A stretch of DNA of 64,000 nt, from positions 3,874,501 through 3,938,500 of the forward strand of contig JAPYXD010000608.1 in NCBI GenBank assembly GCA_030998225.1, read 5' to 3'. Of this stretch, positions 23,981 to 34,258 are shown piece by piece. Each line of letters starts with the position of its first letter. Position 1 is the first letter of the stretch. A model generated the notes under the pieces. That model saw only the letters and a list, made by a program, of their open reading frames with translations, searched no databases and was not told the origin of the DNA. The DNA is from Diplolepis rosae. Its lineage: Eukaryota > Arthropoda > Insecta > Hymenoptera > Diplolepididae. The position numbers and the translations under genes are program-made.

Positions 23981-24043
23981 TTTAAATCATGCAAACCACT
24001 TTTGGCACGTTTGCTTAGCTAGAGCATGTTCACCATAAACTTC
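23981..24043 (-). pseudogene. Mariner transposase helix-turn-helix fragment
   Basis: The minus strand reads EVYGEHALAKQTCQKWFA, then a stop where Arg is expected, then FK. This matches the second N-terminal helix-turn-helix of mariner transposases. It lies directly beside the repeat end at 24045-24236 and has no catalytic part. The following minus frame (23994-23716) does not continue the family. Confidence 0.55.
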
Positions 24044-24044
24044 C

Positions 24045-24236
24045 ACCAAAATAACGTTTTACTCAACTCCTTACTATTCCCTATGCAACGCTTATTGTTA
24101 TTCACTTTGGGTGAATTAGGTATATATCAAATTCATTTTACCCTACTAGGATTTAATAGATGTTCAAATGTCCTTATGTCCCAAGTTTAATCGACAGAAT
24201 TGAGTAAAATTACTTCAACTATTTTTCTCCGTGTAC
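24045..24236 (-). repeat. CACGGAGAAAAATAG-ended repeat, copy 1
   Basis: Read from 24236 downward it starts CACGGAGAAAAATAGTTG and contains iterated gtaaaat/gagtaaaa words, cttgggacataagg, and ataagcgttgcatagg. Related copies are at 25046-25157, 28930-29217, 29988-30270 and 31495-31577. These are transposon ends sharing one sequence; bodies differ. Confidence 0.8.
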
Positions 24237-24605
24237 GCCCAAAATCGAATTTTCCATGCACTCATTGTGAAAAATAATAAGCAAGCGGATCGGCAGATTC
24301 ACCACGAATATCAAGTTGACTGCGCAAGGCCGCGTGAATCGGACTTGTGAGAATATTCTAAAGTCCGACTCACACGGCCTCGTGCCGCCAACTTCATGCT
24401 CCCGGTAAATCTCCCGCTCCACAACTTGTTTTACAATGTACAATTTTCGTACACGAATTTTTATGTGATATTGGTATAAGAGATTTACTATTTTTGAATA
24501 AAATCATACGATTATGATATGGCAGTGTTGTATCCCAAAATAGTAAATACGTATACGAAATTCGCACAAAATTGCGTATACTATGAACGTAACTTCAGTG
24601 TCTTA

Positions 24606-24764
24606 CCAAGAAAGCACCCTACTCTGCTTGCGAAAAACGCACGGAACCCGTACTCTCTCGGTATGGCCAAGTTGGTTTGACTTGACATGACTTGGCCATG
24701 CCAAGAGATTACGGGTTTACGGGTTCCGTACGTTTTACGGAAACAGAGTAGTGTGCTTTCTTAG
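24606..24764. mobile_element. Palindromic MITE, TA target duplication
   Basis: CCAAGAAAGCACCCTACTCT and its inverted partner at 24745-24764 bound a 159-bp palindrome with arms of about 70 bp (aaacgcacggaacccgta, ttggccat). It is flanked by TA at 24604-24605 and 24765-24766. No coding sequence. Confidence 0.88.
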
Positions 24765-24870
24765 TATGAATTTGGAACGAATTTGGTATATCGGCTTTGC
24801 TATTTTGGCATGCTGATGTCCATACGAAATTCGCTTGAATTTGTGCAACAAAAGTAAAACGAATGTGTTG

Positions 24871-25157
24871 CTATTTTTGTAAATTCAGATTTGTATGAAA
24901 TTCGGAAGAGATTTTTTCGGTGTAGTCAATGAGAATTTCGACAACTTTTTTAGAAGCTTTCATTGAAAGGTGTAAGGAGTTATTGAAATCGTCAATACAT
25001 TTTTTTACAATTTGAGTGCTATCCAAAATCAATAACAAGTGACTACAATAATTCATTTTACTCGACTAGCATTTAAAAGATGTGGGAATGTTCTTATGTC
25101 CCAAGTTTAACCGACAGAGTCCAGTAAAATTACTCCAACTATTTTTCTCCGTATACG
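24871..25157 (-). repeat. CACGGAGAAAAATAG-ended repeat, copy 2, with body
   Basis: Reading down from 25157: terminal part to about 25046, then a body (attgtagtcacttgtta to gaaagcttctaaaaaagttg) that also occurs at 31041-31170. The copies therefore belong to one element; here the intervening 900 bp are deleted. The 61-codon minus frame across the body (24871-25056) is also partly open in the other copy. Confidence 0.7.
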
Positions 25158-26344
25158 TAATGTGGTTTACAGAAATATTTTCTTTTATTTAAAGAAAAAA
25201 TTTTCTTCATTATAGGTAATAAAATTAAATATTGTAAATTATTTCATAAGTTTTTGCTAGTAGTGTATTTGAATAAAAAAATTTTCTTTAAATCAAATGA
25301 ATAATGTTAAAAAAATTATTTTTTTTATTCAAAAGAGGCTAAAAACGTAATAATAATAATGCTCTCAGTGATTAATTAACTATTGGACACAGAAGAACAA
25401 AAACATATTGAATTTACGAAAAGAAAATATGAAAAACATATTTTCTTATGAAATAAATAAAGCTGGCAGTAAGCTTGTGACGACAGATAAATAGCTACAA
25501 TGAATAATAATTCCATTTGAACTTTCTAGAACGAAAAATTGTATTGTCATAATTATAATCATGATATTAAAATCTACCATGTTAAAGGAAATTCCTAAAA
25601 AATTTTATTGTAAGGTATCAAGAACACTATTTACTGAGGAGGAATCTAATGTTAATTTCAAGGTCAAACTTTGTGGTATTGACACTAGTTTTGCATATAT
25701 ACTCAATTTTTATGTTTCGGAGGCTGAAGCAAGACTTATTTAATGACTATTATGGAAAAAATACATATTTAAGTTTTAAGTTAAAAGAAAACAACTTTAC
25801 TGCTTACTCGGCAATTAGTTGCCCCTTGGTAATTGGTGTCTTTGGATTAAAAACGCAATTAAAAATTGAAATCTATATTTTACACAAATTTTATGCACAC
25901 TAATTTCACTAATTTCACTAAACTCGCAAATGTAGTTTTTAGCAGAATGAACTGTACTTTTATGTTACAAAATAATTAATGATCATCAACTAAATCTGAA
26001 AATATGTGATTCAATCGAACTAAGAATCTTAAATTAGCTAACGAATATGGAGAAAAAGTATGCAAACGCACTCTTAGATAGATAAATAAACAAATGAATG
26101 AGGTAACTGAAGCGTAAGCTAGCAAGTACTGTTTTCAATAAAAATATTACGTCGCTAAAAATGATTACTTGGAGTTATAATTATTTACTAAAATAGACTT
26201 GATAACTTGATTAGCACTGACCAAGTTAAAGGAGGTTTGTTAAGAAACGTTATTTTGCTATAGAAGCATTTTATTTTACCTTGCGATTTAAAAATGTTTC
26301 GGATTTTACGATTCTCGTACATATTGAAATATAATATCTAATAC
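25158..26344. other. No gene seen
   Basis: AT-rich DNA. Plus-strand frames at 25561-25743 and 25649-25903 overlap in different phases and show no recognisable domain. Confidence 0.4.
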
Positions 26345-26875
26345 TATTTATTTTATGTGCCTCCGGCGCGTAAACTCGCTTTTACTCTACAATTGAGAGT
26401 AGCGTAATGTTGCGTATTACGATACAGAGGAATGTAATGTAAAAATTGAACTGCGCATGTGCCTATAACCATACAACAGAGCGTAATCTTCTCCTTATTA
26501 TTCTTCGTATAGCGTTGGCACTGTACTGACAAAGCCTTGTACATTTGAACTGCGCATGCTCTATTACAATACGCTACTACTACACAAGATCGAGAAAATC
26601 AAAATGGACGGAACTAGTCGCGAAATATCAAGTGCAATGGACGAGAATCATGATGAATACTAGATTAGATTCGAGTGTACGCATAAAAACTCGTATACGC
26701 ACCGAAGTCACATAAAGTAGAATATGTGCCAATGCACACAATTCGGATAATTACGAGACTCGCTTAAAATGCGCGCAAGACCTATCGCGCCTCGGCTTCG
26801 ATCTCCTGCGAGCATTGTCGCTCGTCGCGTAATAACCCTCATTATGCGCCTAGGCACATAATATACTATTAAATG
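26345..26875. mobile_element. Long-TIR element, copy 2, left arm truncated
   Basis: Homologous to 11715-12232: the same centre (gagagtagcgtaatgttgcg, cattacaatacgctactacta), two NRF-1-like words (about 26447 and about 26551) and a full right arm 26670-26875 ending in catAATATACTATT. The left arm is lost beyond about 26350. The equivalent of the 39-codon ORF starts at 26604. Confidence 0.85.
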
Positions 26876-26934
26876 GCAGATCGGATTGGTTGTATGCTTT
26901 ATACAACAGCTTAAATAACATGTTAGGAATTTCA

Positions 26935-27228
26935 AGGAATAAAAGAGGAATTATCACGCAATAGGCACTATTTCAGAAACACTATTTGGAACTTTAGATG
27001 ATGATGATCTAAAAGTTATCAACTCTAATATGGATAACCTATTTCGTGATTACTCAAAAATGGCATCAAGTATAGCCAATCAAACCATAATCATTAAAAA
27101 TATCTTAAACTCAACATCACATGATATTCAACAACTTAATGGCCAAACCTAGTCGGAACTGAAAGAATTGAATGATTTAGCAGACGTAAGCAACAAAAAT
27201 AGACAAAATACCCGTGACACTTATTTAT
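26935..27228 (+). pseudogene. Env (F-like) fragment of an errantivirus-type LTR retrotransposon
   Basis: The plus strand carries a basic cleavage-site-like RNKRGI followed, after a frame change near 26960, by a TLFGTLDDDDLK motif and a helical stretch with MASSIANQTII. A stop interrupts it near 27149. These are hallmarks of the F-type envelope glycoprotein of insect gypsy/errantivirus elements. It is a short, frameshifted, stop-containing relic with no gag, pol or LTR nearby, so it is not functional. Confidence 0.65.
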
Positions 27229-27392
27229 AATAATCCTTTTTTCTACTCAAATCAAAATGAAATCAAATAAAGTAGAAAATGTATAATTGTATACTATTAT
27301 TGATTATTATTTCAGTATATTGAGCATTAAATATTATTATTGAAATATTTTTAAAAAATTGAACATTAATAATATTTTTAAATTATTCAAAA

Positions 27393-27441
27393 TAATTAGG
27401 TGAGTTTGAAATTTTTATCATTGCCTACATTATCTGCAACG
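27393..27441 (+). repeat. Left arm of an element interrupted by the mariner
   Basis: gtgagtttgaaatttttatc and the following attgcctacattatc match, in reverse complement, 28406-28450 on the other side of the mariner. A third copy is at 50551-50625. The mariner therefore inserted into an older palindromic element. Confidence 0.75.
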
Positions 27442-27443
27442 TA

Positions 27444-28373
27444 CACAGTGTGTCCCAAAAATAACCGAACTTTATATTTAAATAATGCAAAATGCAGTGC
27501 CATTTATTGAAAATTTGCAGCATTAAAAAGATACATTCATCCTCTTTGAAACGCACCTAAATTCATGTAAATCGGATGACAGATGTGAAAGTTACAGCCA
27601 TTTCAATAATAGAAAAAGTGTGCTAATGTTACAAAACAAAAATGGAACAAAGAGAAAATATAAAGTTGTGTATTAAACTTTAAAAAAAATTCGCTGAGAC
27701 ATACGAATTGATGAAAAAGGTTTATGGTGATGATTGTATGAGTCGTACTCAAGTTTATGCGTGGTTTACACGATTTAAAAATGGTCGAGAGGATTTAAAT
27801 GACGACCTAAGGCCAGGTCGTACAGAAGTTAGTAATCGTACTGAATTGGTGGAAAAAGTCCGTGAAATCATTGGTATCGATGCAAATTTTACTACCAGAA
27901 TGTTGGCTGAGGAATTAAATACGAGTAAAAACACTATTTGGAGAATTTTAACTGAAGATTTGGGTAAAAGAAAGGTCTGTGCACGTTTTGTTCCACATCA
28001 GTTAAATGCACCACGTCAGAAGACCAAAAAGGTGAACGAATTTTTGATGAAAAAACGGATTTCTCTCATCAACCACCCTCCGTATTCGCCTGATCTATCA
28101 CCATGTGACTATTTTCTATTTCCAAAACTGAAAACCAATATGATAGGAGCATTTTATGATGATATCCCAGCCATTCAAGCAGCCGTAACCGAGGTGCTGA
28201 AGAACATTCCTATAAATGACATAAAAGAATCTATGCATGCGCTGGTTGATCGTTCCAAACGTTGTATTGAGTCTAATAAAACCTATTTTGAATAAATAAT
28301 AACTTTCAAAGATAATATAATGTGTATCTTATTCTATATCCAAAAAGTTCGGTTATTTTTGGGACACACTGTG
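27444..28373. mobile_element. Mariner element with perfect 30-bp terminal repeats
   Basis: The ends at 27444-27473 and 28344-28373 are exact reverse complements of each other (CACAGTGTGTCCCAAAAATA...), flanked by TA at 27442-27443 and 28374-28375. The length of 930 bp is about 350 bp short of a full mariner because of an internal deletion in the transposase. Intact ends mean it could in principle be mobilised in trans. Confidence 0.95.
27642..28295 (+). pseudogene. Mariner transposase with in-frame internal deletion
   Basis: The original ATG at 27642 reads MEQRENIKLCIKL and then hits TAA at 27681-27683. The same frame then stays open to the stop at 28295. Both N-terminal helix-turn-helix regions are kept (SRTQVYAWFTRFKNGREDL, then TTRMLAEELNTSKNTIWRIL). 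After PHQLNAPRQKT the protein jumps to VNEFLMKKRISLINHPPYSPDLSPCDYF. That loses about 120 residues with the first two catalytic Asp but keeps the third (PCDYF). The deletion junction is in frame. The product, if made from a downstream Met, would bind ends but could not cut. Confidence 0.92.
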
Positions 28374-28375
28374 TA

Positions 28376-28450
28376 TGCTATCTGATACGCGACTAGTGAA
28401 CCTCCGATAATGTAGGCAGTGACAAAAATTTCAAACTCACCTGATTAATT
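28376..28450 (-). repeat. Right arm of the element interrupted by the mariner
   Basis: It contains ctatctgatacgcgactagt, cctccgataatgtaggcagt and aaatttcaaactcacctg. It is the reverse complement of 50551-50625, and in part of 27393-27441. Confidence 0.75.
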
Positions 28451-28524
28451 TGAAATCAATTTACAGCCGCAAGGCAGAGCCACTTGGCGATATAAGGAGA
28501 TCTTCCTGTGGAGAATTAGATGTC

Positions 28525-28590
28525 GGACGCCTTCGCAGCTGAGTGGTTAGAGCAGTTGACCGGCAATCGAAAGACCTGGGCTCGAATATA
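28525..28590 (+). repeat. tRNA-derived (SINE-like) sequence
   Basis: An A-box-like gctgagtggttagagca and a B-box-like ggctcgaat are spaced as in a tRNA, and a possible anticodon arm lies between them (tgaccggcaatcga). No 3' acceptor strand pairs with the start, so it is not a functional tRNA gene. A shorter relative is at 50752-50800, and a palindromic relative with the same ccggcaat word is at 44927-45033. Confidence 0.6.
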
Positions 28591-28605
28591 TATATATCAA
28601 TAATC

Positions 28606-29217
28606 AATTATTTATATTAATTTTTATTAATATTTTGTGAATAATTTATGAAAAAAATTGATTCATTTCTACTTGAGTGAGGCTCAAAAACTCTAGTAAC
28701 GACACTGGTCTCTCACAAGCTCTGAATAATTCTTGCATTCACTATATAAGAATGTTCCAAATTTAATATCTCAGCATTGTAAGCGAGCGTGTGCGTGATA
28801 CAATAAGAACGTTATCGTCCTATATATAAGTGTAGTTATTAGGTTTATAAATGTGAGATTGTATATTCAAGTGTTCAATAATGGCAGGCTTGAGGTAAGA
28901 ATTTTTTTTTTATTGAAGAAAACCATACTACTACTGGTTGAAGTAATATGCCCGATGCTCATTTTACTCAACTATCGTTTAAAGCTCCTCGAGCGTCGAT
29001 GATATACTCGTACTTATACATTCCACGTTAACGTTTTACTTAACTTCTCACTATTCGCCATGTAACGCTTATTATTATACACGTTGGGTAAATTCAAATT
29101 TTCGAATTCATTTTACTCGACTAGGATTTAAAAGATGTTGAATTGTCCTTATATCCCAAGTTTAACCGACAGAGTTAAGTAAAATTACTCCAACTCTTTT
29201 TCTCTGCGTAAATAAAG
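28606..29217 (+). repeat. Left arm of long inverted repeat
   Basis: Reverse-complement partner of 29988-30640. Shared landmarks are gaggctcaaaaactctagt, ttgtaagcgagcgtgtgcgtg, aggtttataa, the ctcgagcgtcgatgatata/ccgacactggaggtgc block and the CACGGAGAAAAATAG-type end at 29217. A TATA-like tatatataag (28821-28830) precedes a 14-nt ATG segment at 28881-28894 followed by GTAAGA, resembling a promoter plus first coding exon. The right arm lacks that segment. Confidence 0.75.
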
Positions 29218-29987
29218 CAAATATAAATTCTTAACTTCTAAGAATTATTTTCCAGAGACATAATAGGTACAGAATATTACTATGCTTCTTATATGCTGGA
29301 AAAATTGAAAAGTAGATACATGAAGAAAAATAATTTTTATTAATTTAAGAGAAGTTATAATTTCCATCAATCACTTACTAATCATTCATGATATCATAAT
29401 CTTGTTGATACACTGAAAAAACTGGGATTACTAGTTAAATTCTAGTAAAATTAACCAAGAAACTGGTGAAATCAATTAGATTTTCGGTTGATTTAATCGC
29501 ATGAAAAACTAATAATTATTATCGCCTGTAGCATAAAAGTGTGTACGTCGTACATACCACGTATGAGACATCGCAAAGTGAAAGTTGATCATGAACTTCA
29601 AGAATTGTTACTACTGGCTACTGCGTTTTAAATACAAGAGGCTGCCAGGTCGTAATGTGCTCGATAACACGTGCAACTGATCAGGCTATTTTAAATCAGG
29701 TAGCATATTTATAAATTCTCGTATTTTTACATAAAAACTCACAGACCTTTTTATTTTAAGTATATTTTCATTGCCAATCGAAAGATAATTTAACATTTTT
29801 TTAAATAAGCTGTTTAAAAAAACATACATTAATAATTTGCAATATATTTAAATTTTCAAAGTCAATACCATAAAACTAGTTTTATAAATTTATAACTTGT
29901 CTTCTTTGTCCCACAGAAAAAAAATACTTCTAGATCTACAGCACAATCACAATAAAATTCGATTTCGGCTAAAGATAGTTGTCGTGC

Positions 29988-30640
29988 ACAGAGAAAAATA
30001 GTTTCGACTCTGTCAGTCAGTCTTGGGACATAAGTCGACATTTGAACATCTGTTAAATCCTAGTCGAGTAAAATGAATTTGATAAATATTAATTCACTCA
30101 ACGTGTATAATAATAAGCGTTACATAGGGAACAGTGAGGAGCTGAGTAAAACGTGGTCTATGACAAGGCATCAGTATGCGTCAGTGAGTTAATGTAAAAT
30201 GCATAAGTATATCACCGACACTGGAGGTGCTTCAAACGATAGTTGGGTAAAATGAGTTTCGGGCGGGCGTATTAGTATTAGTCACCCGATACATACATGC
30301 ATATACATATATATAAACAGCATACAAATACATTCACACTATTCAGTCGCAGCAATCATATTTTTAATCACAAATACACTTAAAATATAACATTAGGTAT
30401 ATAAACCTAATAACAACACTTATATAAGGACAATACTCTTTCATCGAATCACGCACACGCTCGCTTACAATGGTGAGACATAAGATTTGAAACTTTCTTA
30501 AATAGTGACTGCAAGAATTATTCAAAGCTTGTGGACCTCTGTCGTCACTAGAGTTTTTGAGCCTCACTCAAGTAAAAATAAATCAACTCTTTTCATAAAA
30601 TATTAATAAAAATCAATATAATTAATTAATTATTATAATT
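29988..30640 (-). repeat. Right arm of long inverted repeat
   Basis: It begins CACAGAGAAAAATAGTTTCG and mirrors the left arm with many substitutions. The 770-bp interval between the arms has no gene. Since 31577 carries the same kind of end in opposite orientation, 29988-31577 may be one TIR element. Confidence 0.7.
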
Positions 30641-31494
30641 ATGACTATTGATATACATAATATAATTATTAAATTATATTTAGTATACATTTCTATTATA
30701 ACTACGTATGAATTTTAATGAAACTAAATTTTGAAATGTACATTTAAAAATTGCATTATTATCAAAGAGTGTAGATTTTTCAAATTTTATCTAATACACT
30801 TATCAAGACTTGGTGTTTACAATAAATTTTCATGAAATCAATTTAATTTAAAAAACTCAAGTGAAAAATAAAGAAGTAATTATAAATGAATTGAGAAAAA
30901 ATTATGAATCAAGAATTTATTAAACTTAAAGAATCTATATAACTAGATTATGTGAAACTTTTTAATACTAAATTGACTATAGTTTTTATACCTTAAAAGT
31001 AACGAAAGATTTAGATAAAGTGGAAATAAAAATTCTTATTGTAGTCACTTGTCATCAACTTTTGGATAGGACTGAAATTTTATACAAATTCATTGATGAT
31101 TTTAATAATTCCGTACATCTTACAATGAAAGCTTCTAAAAAAGCTGTCGAAATTCTCATTGACTAATCATATCCAAAAGTCGATGACAATCGAAAAAAGT
31201 ATCGACAACTAATATTTTCGGTGCAGGAGCGTTAACTGCAATCTATTAGGATCAAATTAATAACTTCCTACTGAAATAAACTGTAATTGTATTTTGTATG
31301 TTTATAATTGGTGTCGACTATTAAATATAATAACGTGAAACATCAATATGCTGAAAATTCAACACGTTTTTCAAATTATATTTTTAGAAATCTTTAATGT
31401 ACGCTTTTATACTTCACCCTGTACTTCTGAATTTTACTTATAACTTTGATTCATTCTTAAATATTCAATACATCACAAATAATTACAGTGATAC

Positions 31495-31577
31495 TAAATA
31501 GCTTCTAACTTGTCCATACGTCCCAACTTTGATTGAAAGTTGAGTAAAATTACTTCAACTATTTTTCTCCGTATGCG
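31495..31577 (-). repeat. CACGGAGAAAAATAG-ended repeat, far end
   Basis: From 31577 downward: ACGGAGAAAAATAGTTGAAG, then gtaattttactcaac and gggacgtatgg. Its orientation pairs it with 29988. The body segment 31041-31170 between them is shared with 24880-25045. Confidence 0.7.
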
Positions 31578-31578
31578 A

Positions 31579-32320
31579 TTTCGAACCCTTGGGTTGAAAC
31601 TTTAAAAGTAGAGTTGGAAATCGCAGTTTGAACCCTGTCTACAGGTACCGAAAATCGGATTTTCAAAAATTAAATATACTATTTTATAAGACATGCTTTG
31701 AAAGCAGCACTTTCTCCACATGCAAATAATGGATGAAGTGAATCATTTTGACACTTAGTGGTGCAAAAATATTGTAACACTACTTTGCTACACTTTTATT
31801 ATCTCTCTTTTATTTTTGCGTTTTAAAGAGACGAGAATATCAAATACTGTACAACTAACACCATCCAACGGGATGATTGGTAAGTAAATTCGTGAAACGT
31901 ATCACCCAAAATCGCGTGGTCTTATTTCTTGATGTCAGTATGTGTAATTGGTAGCTTCTTGAAAGAAAAATTAATTCCCAAAATCGTACTTGATAGGAAT
32001 AATTTTTTTCCACTTATTAAGAAACATGTTTTCGTCATTTTTAAAAAAATTAAATTTATCTCGAAACCTGTCGAATCAAATTTTATGAAATTTCTAAAGC
32101 TATTGCTTCTGTAGTCATCATTTACAACAAAATTTTCTGGATCATCCATCATATAATATTTTTTTATTTATAATATAAATGTTTATTTATAAAAATTTAC
32201 TTCTACAAATTGTTCTGGAGCACCAAATAATCTGAGAAAATTAAAAAATGTGGTTCCAACTATTCAAAGAAACATATAAAAATTCCAAAGTTTGTCCATT
32301 TCTTGTTTAAAAGATATGAT
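31579..32320. other. No gene seen
   Basis: AT-rich sequence. Two frames (31922-32152 minus and 31929-32114 plus) overlap on opposite strands and show no domain. The segment 31585-31660 echoes a gggttgaaactttaaaagtag word of the element at 3512. Confidence 0.4.
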
Positions 32321-32329
32321 CTGTTCCGA

Positions 32330-32745
32330 GCGCTTAGAAACAAGTTTTTTCGTTTAATTATCATGTTTGAGGCAATCACTAATGACTACGAAGCAATGGT
32401 GTTTAATGTCACTTCCTTCTTTGTAATAAATTACATATGGATGCAAAGTGGCTTGATCACTGTTTCAGTAATATGTTTGCACCGCATTTTGGATTAAGAA
32501 CAAATAGTTTTCCGAAACATCCAGAGCTACTAAAAATTTACCTTCCTTTATGTTCTCTTTCACGGTTGCAAAGTAGCTAGCTTGACTTTTTGCGATGAAA
32601 TCATGTTTTGCGTAGCCTCTCAAGCTAGCTTTCAAATCGGTAAAGAATTCGTCAACGTCAAATATCAGAAATTCCAGATTGCACCTGAAATCAAGTCACT
32701 CAAGGAACTGAAAGAATGGTGACATTGATTTTTAAAATGCTTATT
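32330..32745 (-). pseudogene. Transposon-encoded protein relic, C-terminal part
   Basis: Continuation of 34902-34259 beyond the inserted MITE. The minus strand reads FDVDEFFTDLKASLRG, then HDFIAKSQASYFATVKENI, then a LDVSENYLFLIQNAV block, a TGA where Trp is expected, then DQATLHPYVIYYKEGSD and HHCFVVISDCLKHD before a stop. This order of motifs (KxQ...KE, ENY...QxAVQ, QATLHP...YYK, ISD) is seen in a widespread, poorly characterised arthropod transposon protein. At least one stop and frame changes make it dead. Confidence 0.65.
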
Positions 32746-32746
32746 A

Positions 32747-34221
32747 AACTGAGAAAAATCCTGGGCATAGTGACGTGATAAATGTAGTTGAAAATGTTGA
32801 AAGTGGTCGCCGTGACTAAGTAATGTAGTCACAGCGACTATGTAATGTTGTCACAGTCACTATATGTAAGTGTCAACTATAAAGTTATGTTAAATCAAAT
32901 TCCTAAAATCAAATGTATGAAATCACTACGTTGAACATTGTATTTTTCATAGCACCTCTTTTGAAAATCTGTTTGTCGGCATCTGTAGAGCGGGTTGAAC
33001 CTTTAAAAGTAGTAGGATTTAAAAAAACAGTTTCGAGCCTCTCGACACATCAAATCAAATCCTCAAAAGAGTTGCTATCAGTTGCTATGAATGTTTCAAG
33101 TTTCAAGTTCTCATAGCTAGGTTTAAGAGTTAAGGACAATTTCAACGATGTTAACTAGTTGCCACGACCAGGTATTCAGAATATGGCTACCATGGCTACA
33201 AATCATGTTACTGTAGCCATGGGTCAAGTAGCGACAACAAGTCTCCCTCGTTACAGTCACTTTTTTATTTCCAACTACATTATTCCTACACTGAGAGAAA
33301 GTATTAGTCGTGGTTACCTATTTTTTTTGTAAAAAAGGGTCACAAGTATGTTTTTTAGTCTGTATCATCTAACCACTTTAATTTTTACAGCAATATTAAC
33401 TGAGTAGCAATGATTAAAATTTTTAGTAAAACTTACAAAATCCGATTAGTTGGTCCGTTTTGTAGACTAGACTATTTTCATGCATTCCCACATTGTATTG
33501 ATCTTATAATAGAAGTTACCAATACGTTTTTGTAAAACTTACTAATTGCCTTAATTGCTATTACTATTTGTCCAGTTTAGTTATTACACAAAATATATAT
33601 TTTTTCGACATAACGGAGAATAGTTGTATTAAAAACTATTTCAATATCTTAATTAGAAAAAAATGTTAAATTCATCATTCTATCTATTTTATTTCGGTTA
33701 AAGTCGATGGAAACTTTCTTAGGTTAGAATTGTTTAGGAGAAAAACTTTAATTATGGTTTTTCAAAATGTAACAAAGGATGATAATTGTTGACATATTTT
33801 TCATCAAAAACTGCACAACAGTTTACAATTATACTTTAAAACTATCATGATTTAATTCTTTTCATTTTGATGAAGAAAAAAAACAAAATTTTAAGAAATC
33901 AATATATGTAACGATTTTAAAACGATTCAAAACAGTTGATAAGCAGGTGAAATCTAATTCGTCTGTAAAATTATTTCTTAAAGTTTACTATTACCAAAGA
34001 ATTGCAAGTCATGTTTACACACGAAATATTGCATATGGAAATAAAATATTTACATTCCTCAAAATAAATGAATTTGATCAATTTTACAAAAAAAATTAGT
34101 AGCATTTACAAAATTTTTGGTACCGCTTACTAAAAATATATAGTTGTGACCTTTTAGTCAGCACAACTAATAGGATTTCTCTCAGTGTAGTCATTATGAC
34201 CAGATGCTATTTTTCGCTGTG
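32747..34221. mobile_element. TIR element (CACTGAGAAA family), copy 2
   Basis: Homologue of 3512-5292. It begins AACTGAGAAAAATCC after TA (32745-32746) and ends CTATTTTTCGCTGTG before TA (34222-34223). It interrupts the transposon gene relic and is itself interrupted by 33289-34187. It lacks the element found at 3864-4915 in copy 1. Confidence 0.85.
33289..34187. mobile_element. Nested TIR element with verified empty site
   Basis: It runs from CACTGAGAGAAAGT to ATTTCTCTCAGTG, flanked by TA at 33287-33288 and 34188-34189. Copy 1 shows the unoccupied site attattcctagtcattatga at 5251-5270. Internal inverted words include gtaaaacttac/gtaagttttac and ggttac/gtaacc. No transposase. Confidence 0.92.
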
Positions 34222-34258
34222 TATCTGTCAATGTTTGTCCATTGTCTGTAGTTGATTT

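Noticed and set aside
28525..28590. Functional tRNA gene
   Set aside because: A- and B-box-like words are present, but the 3' acceptor strand does not pair and the copy runs into a (ta)n tract; relatives are repeated and truncated, as in SINEs.
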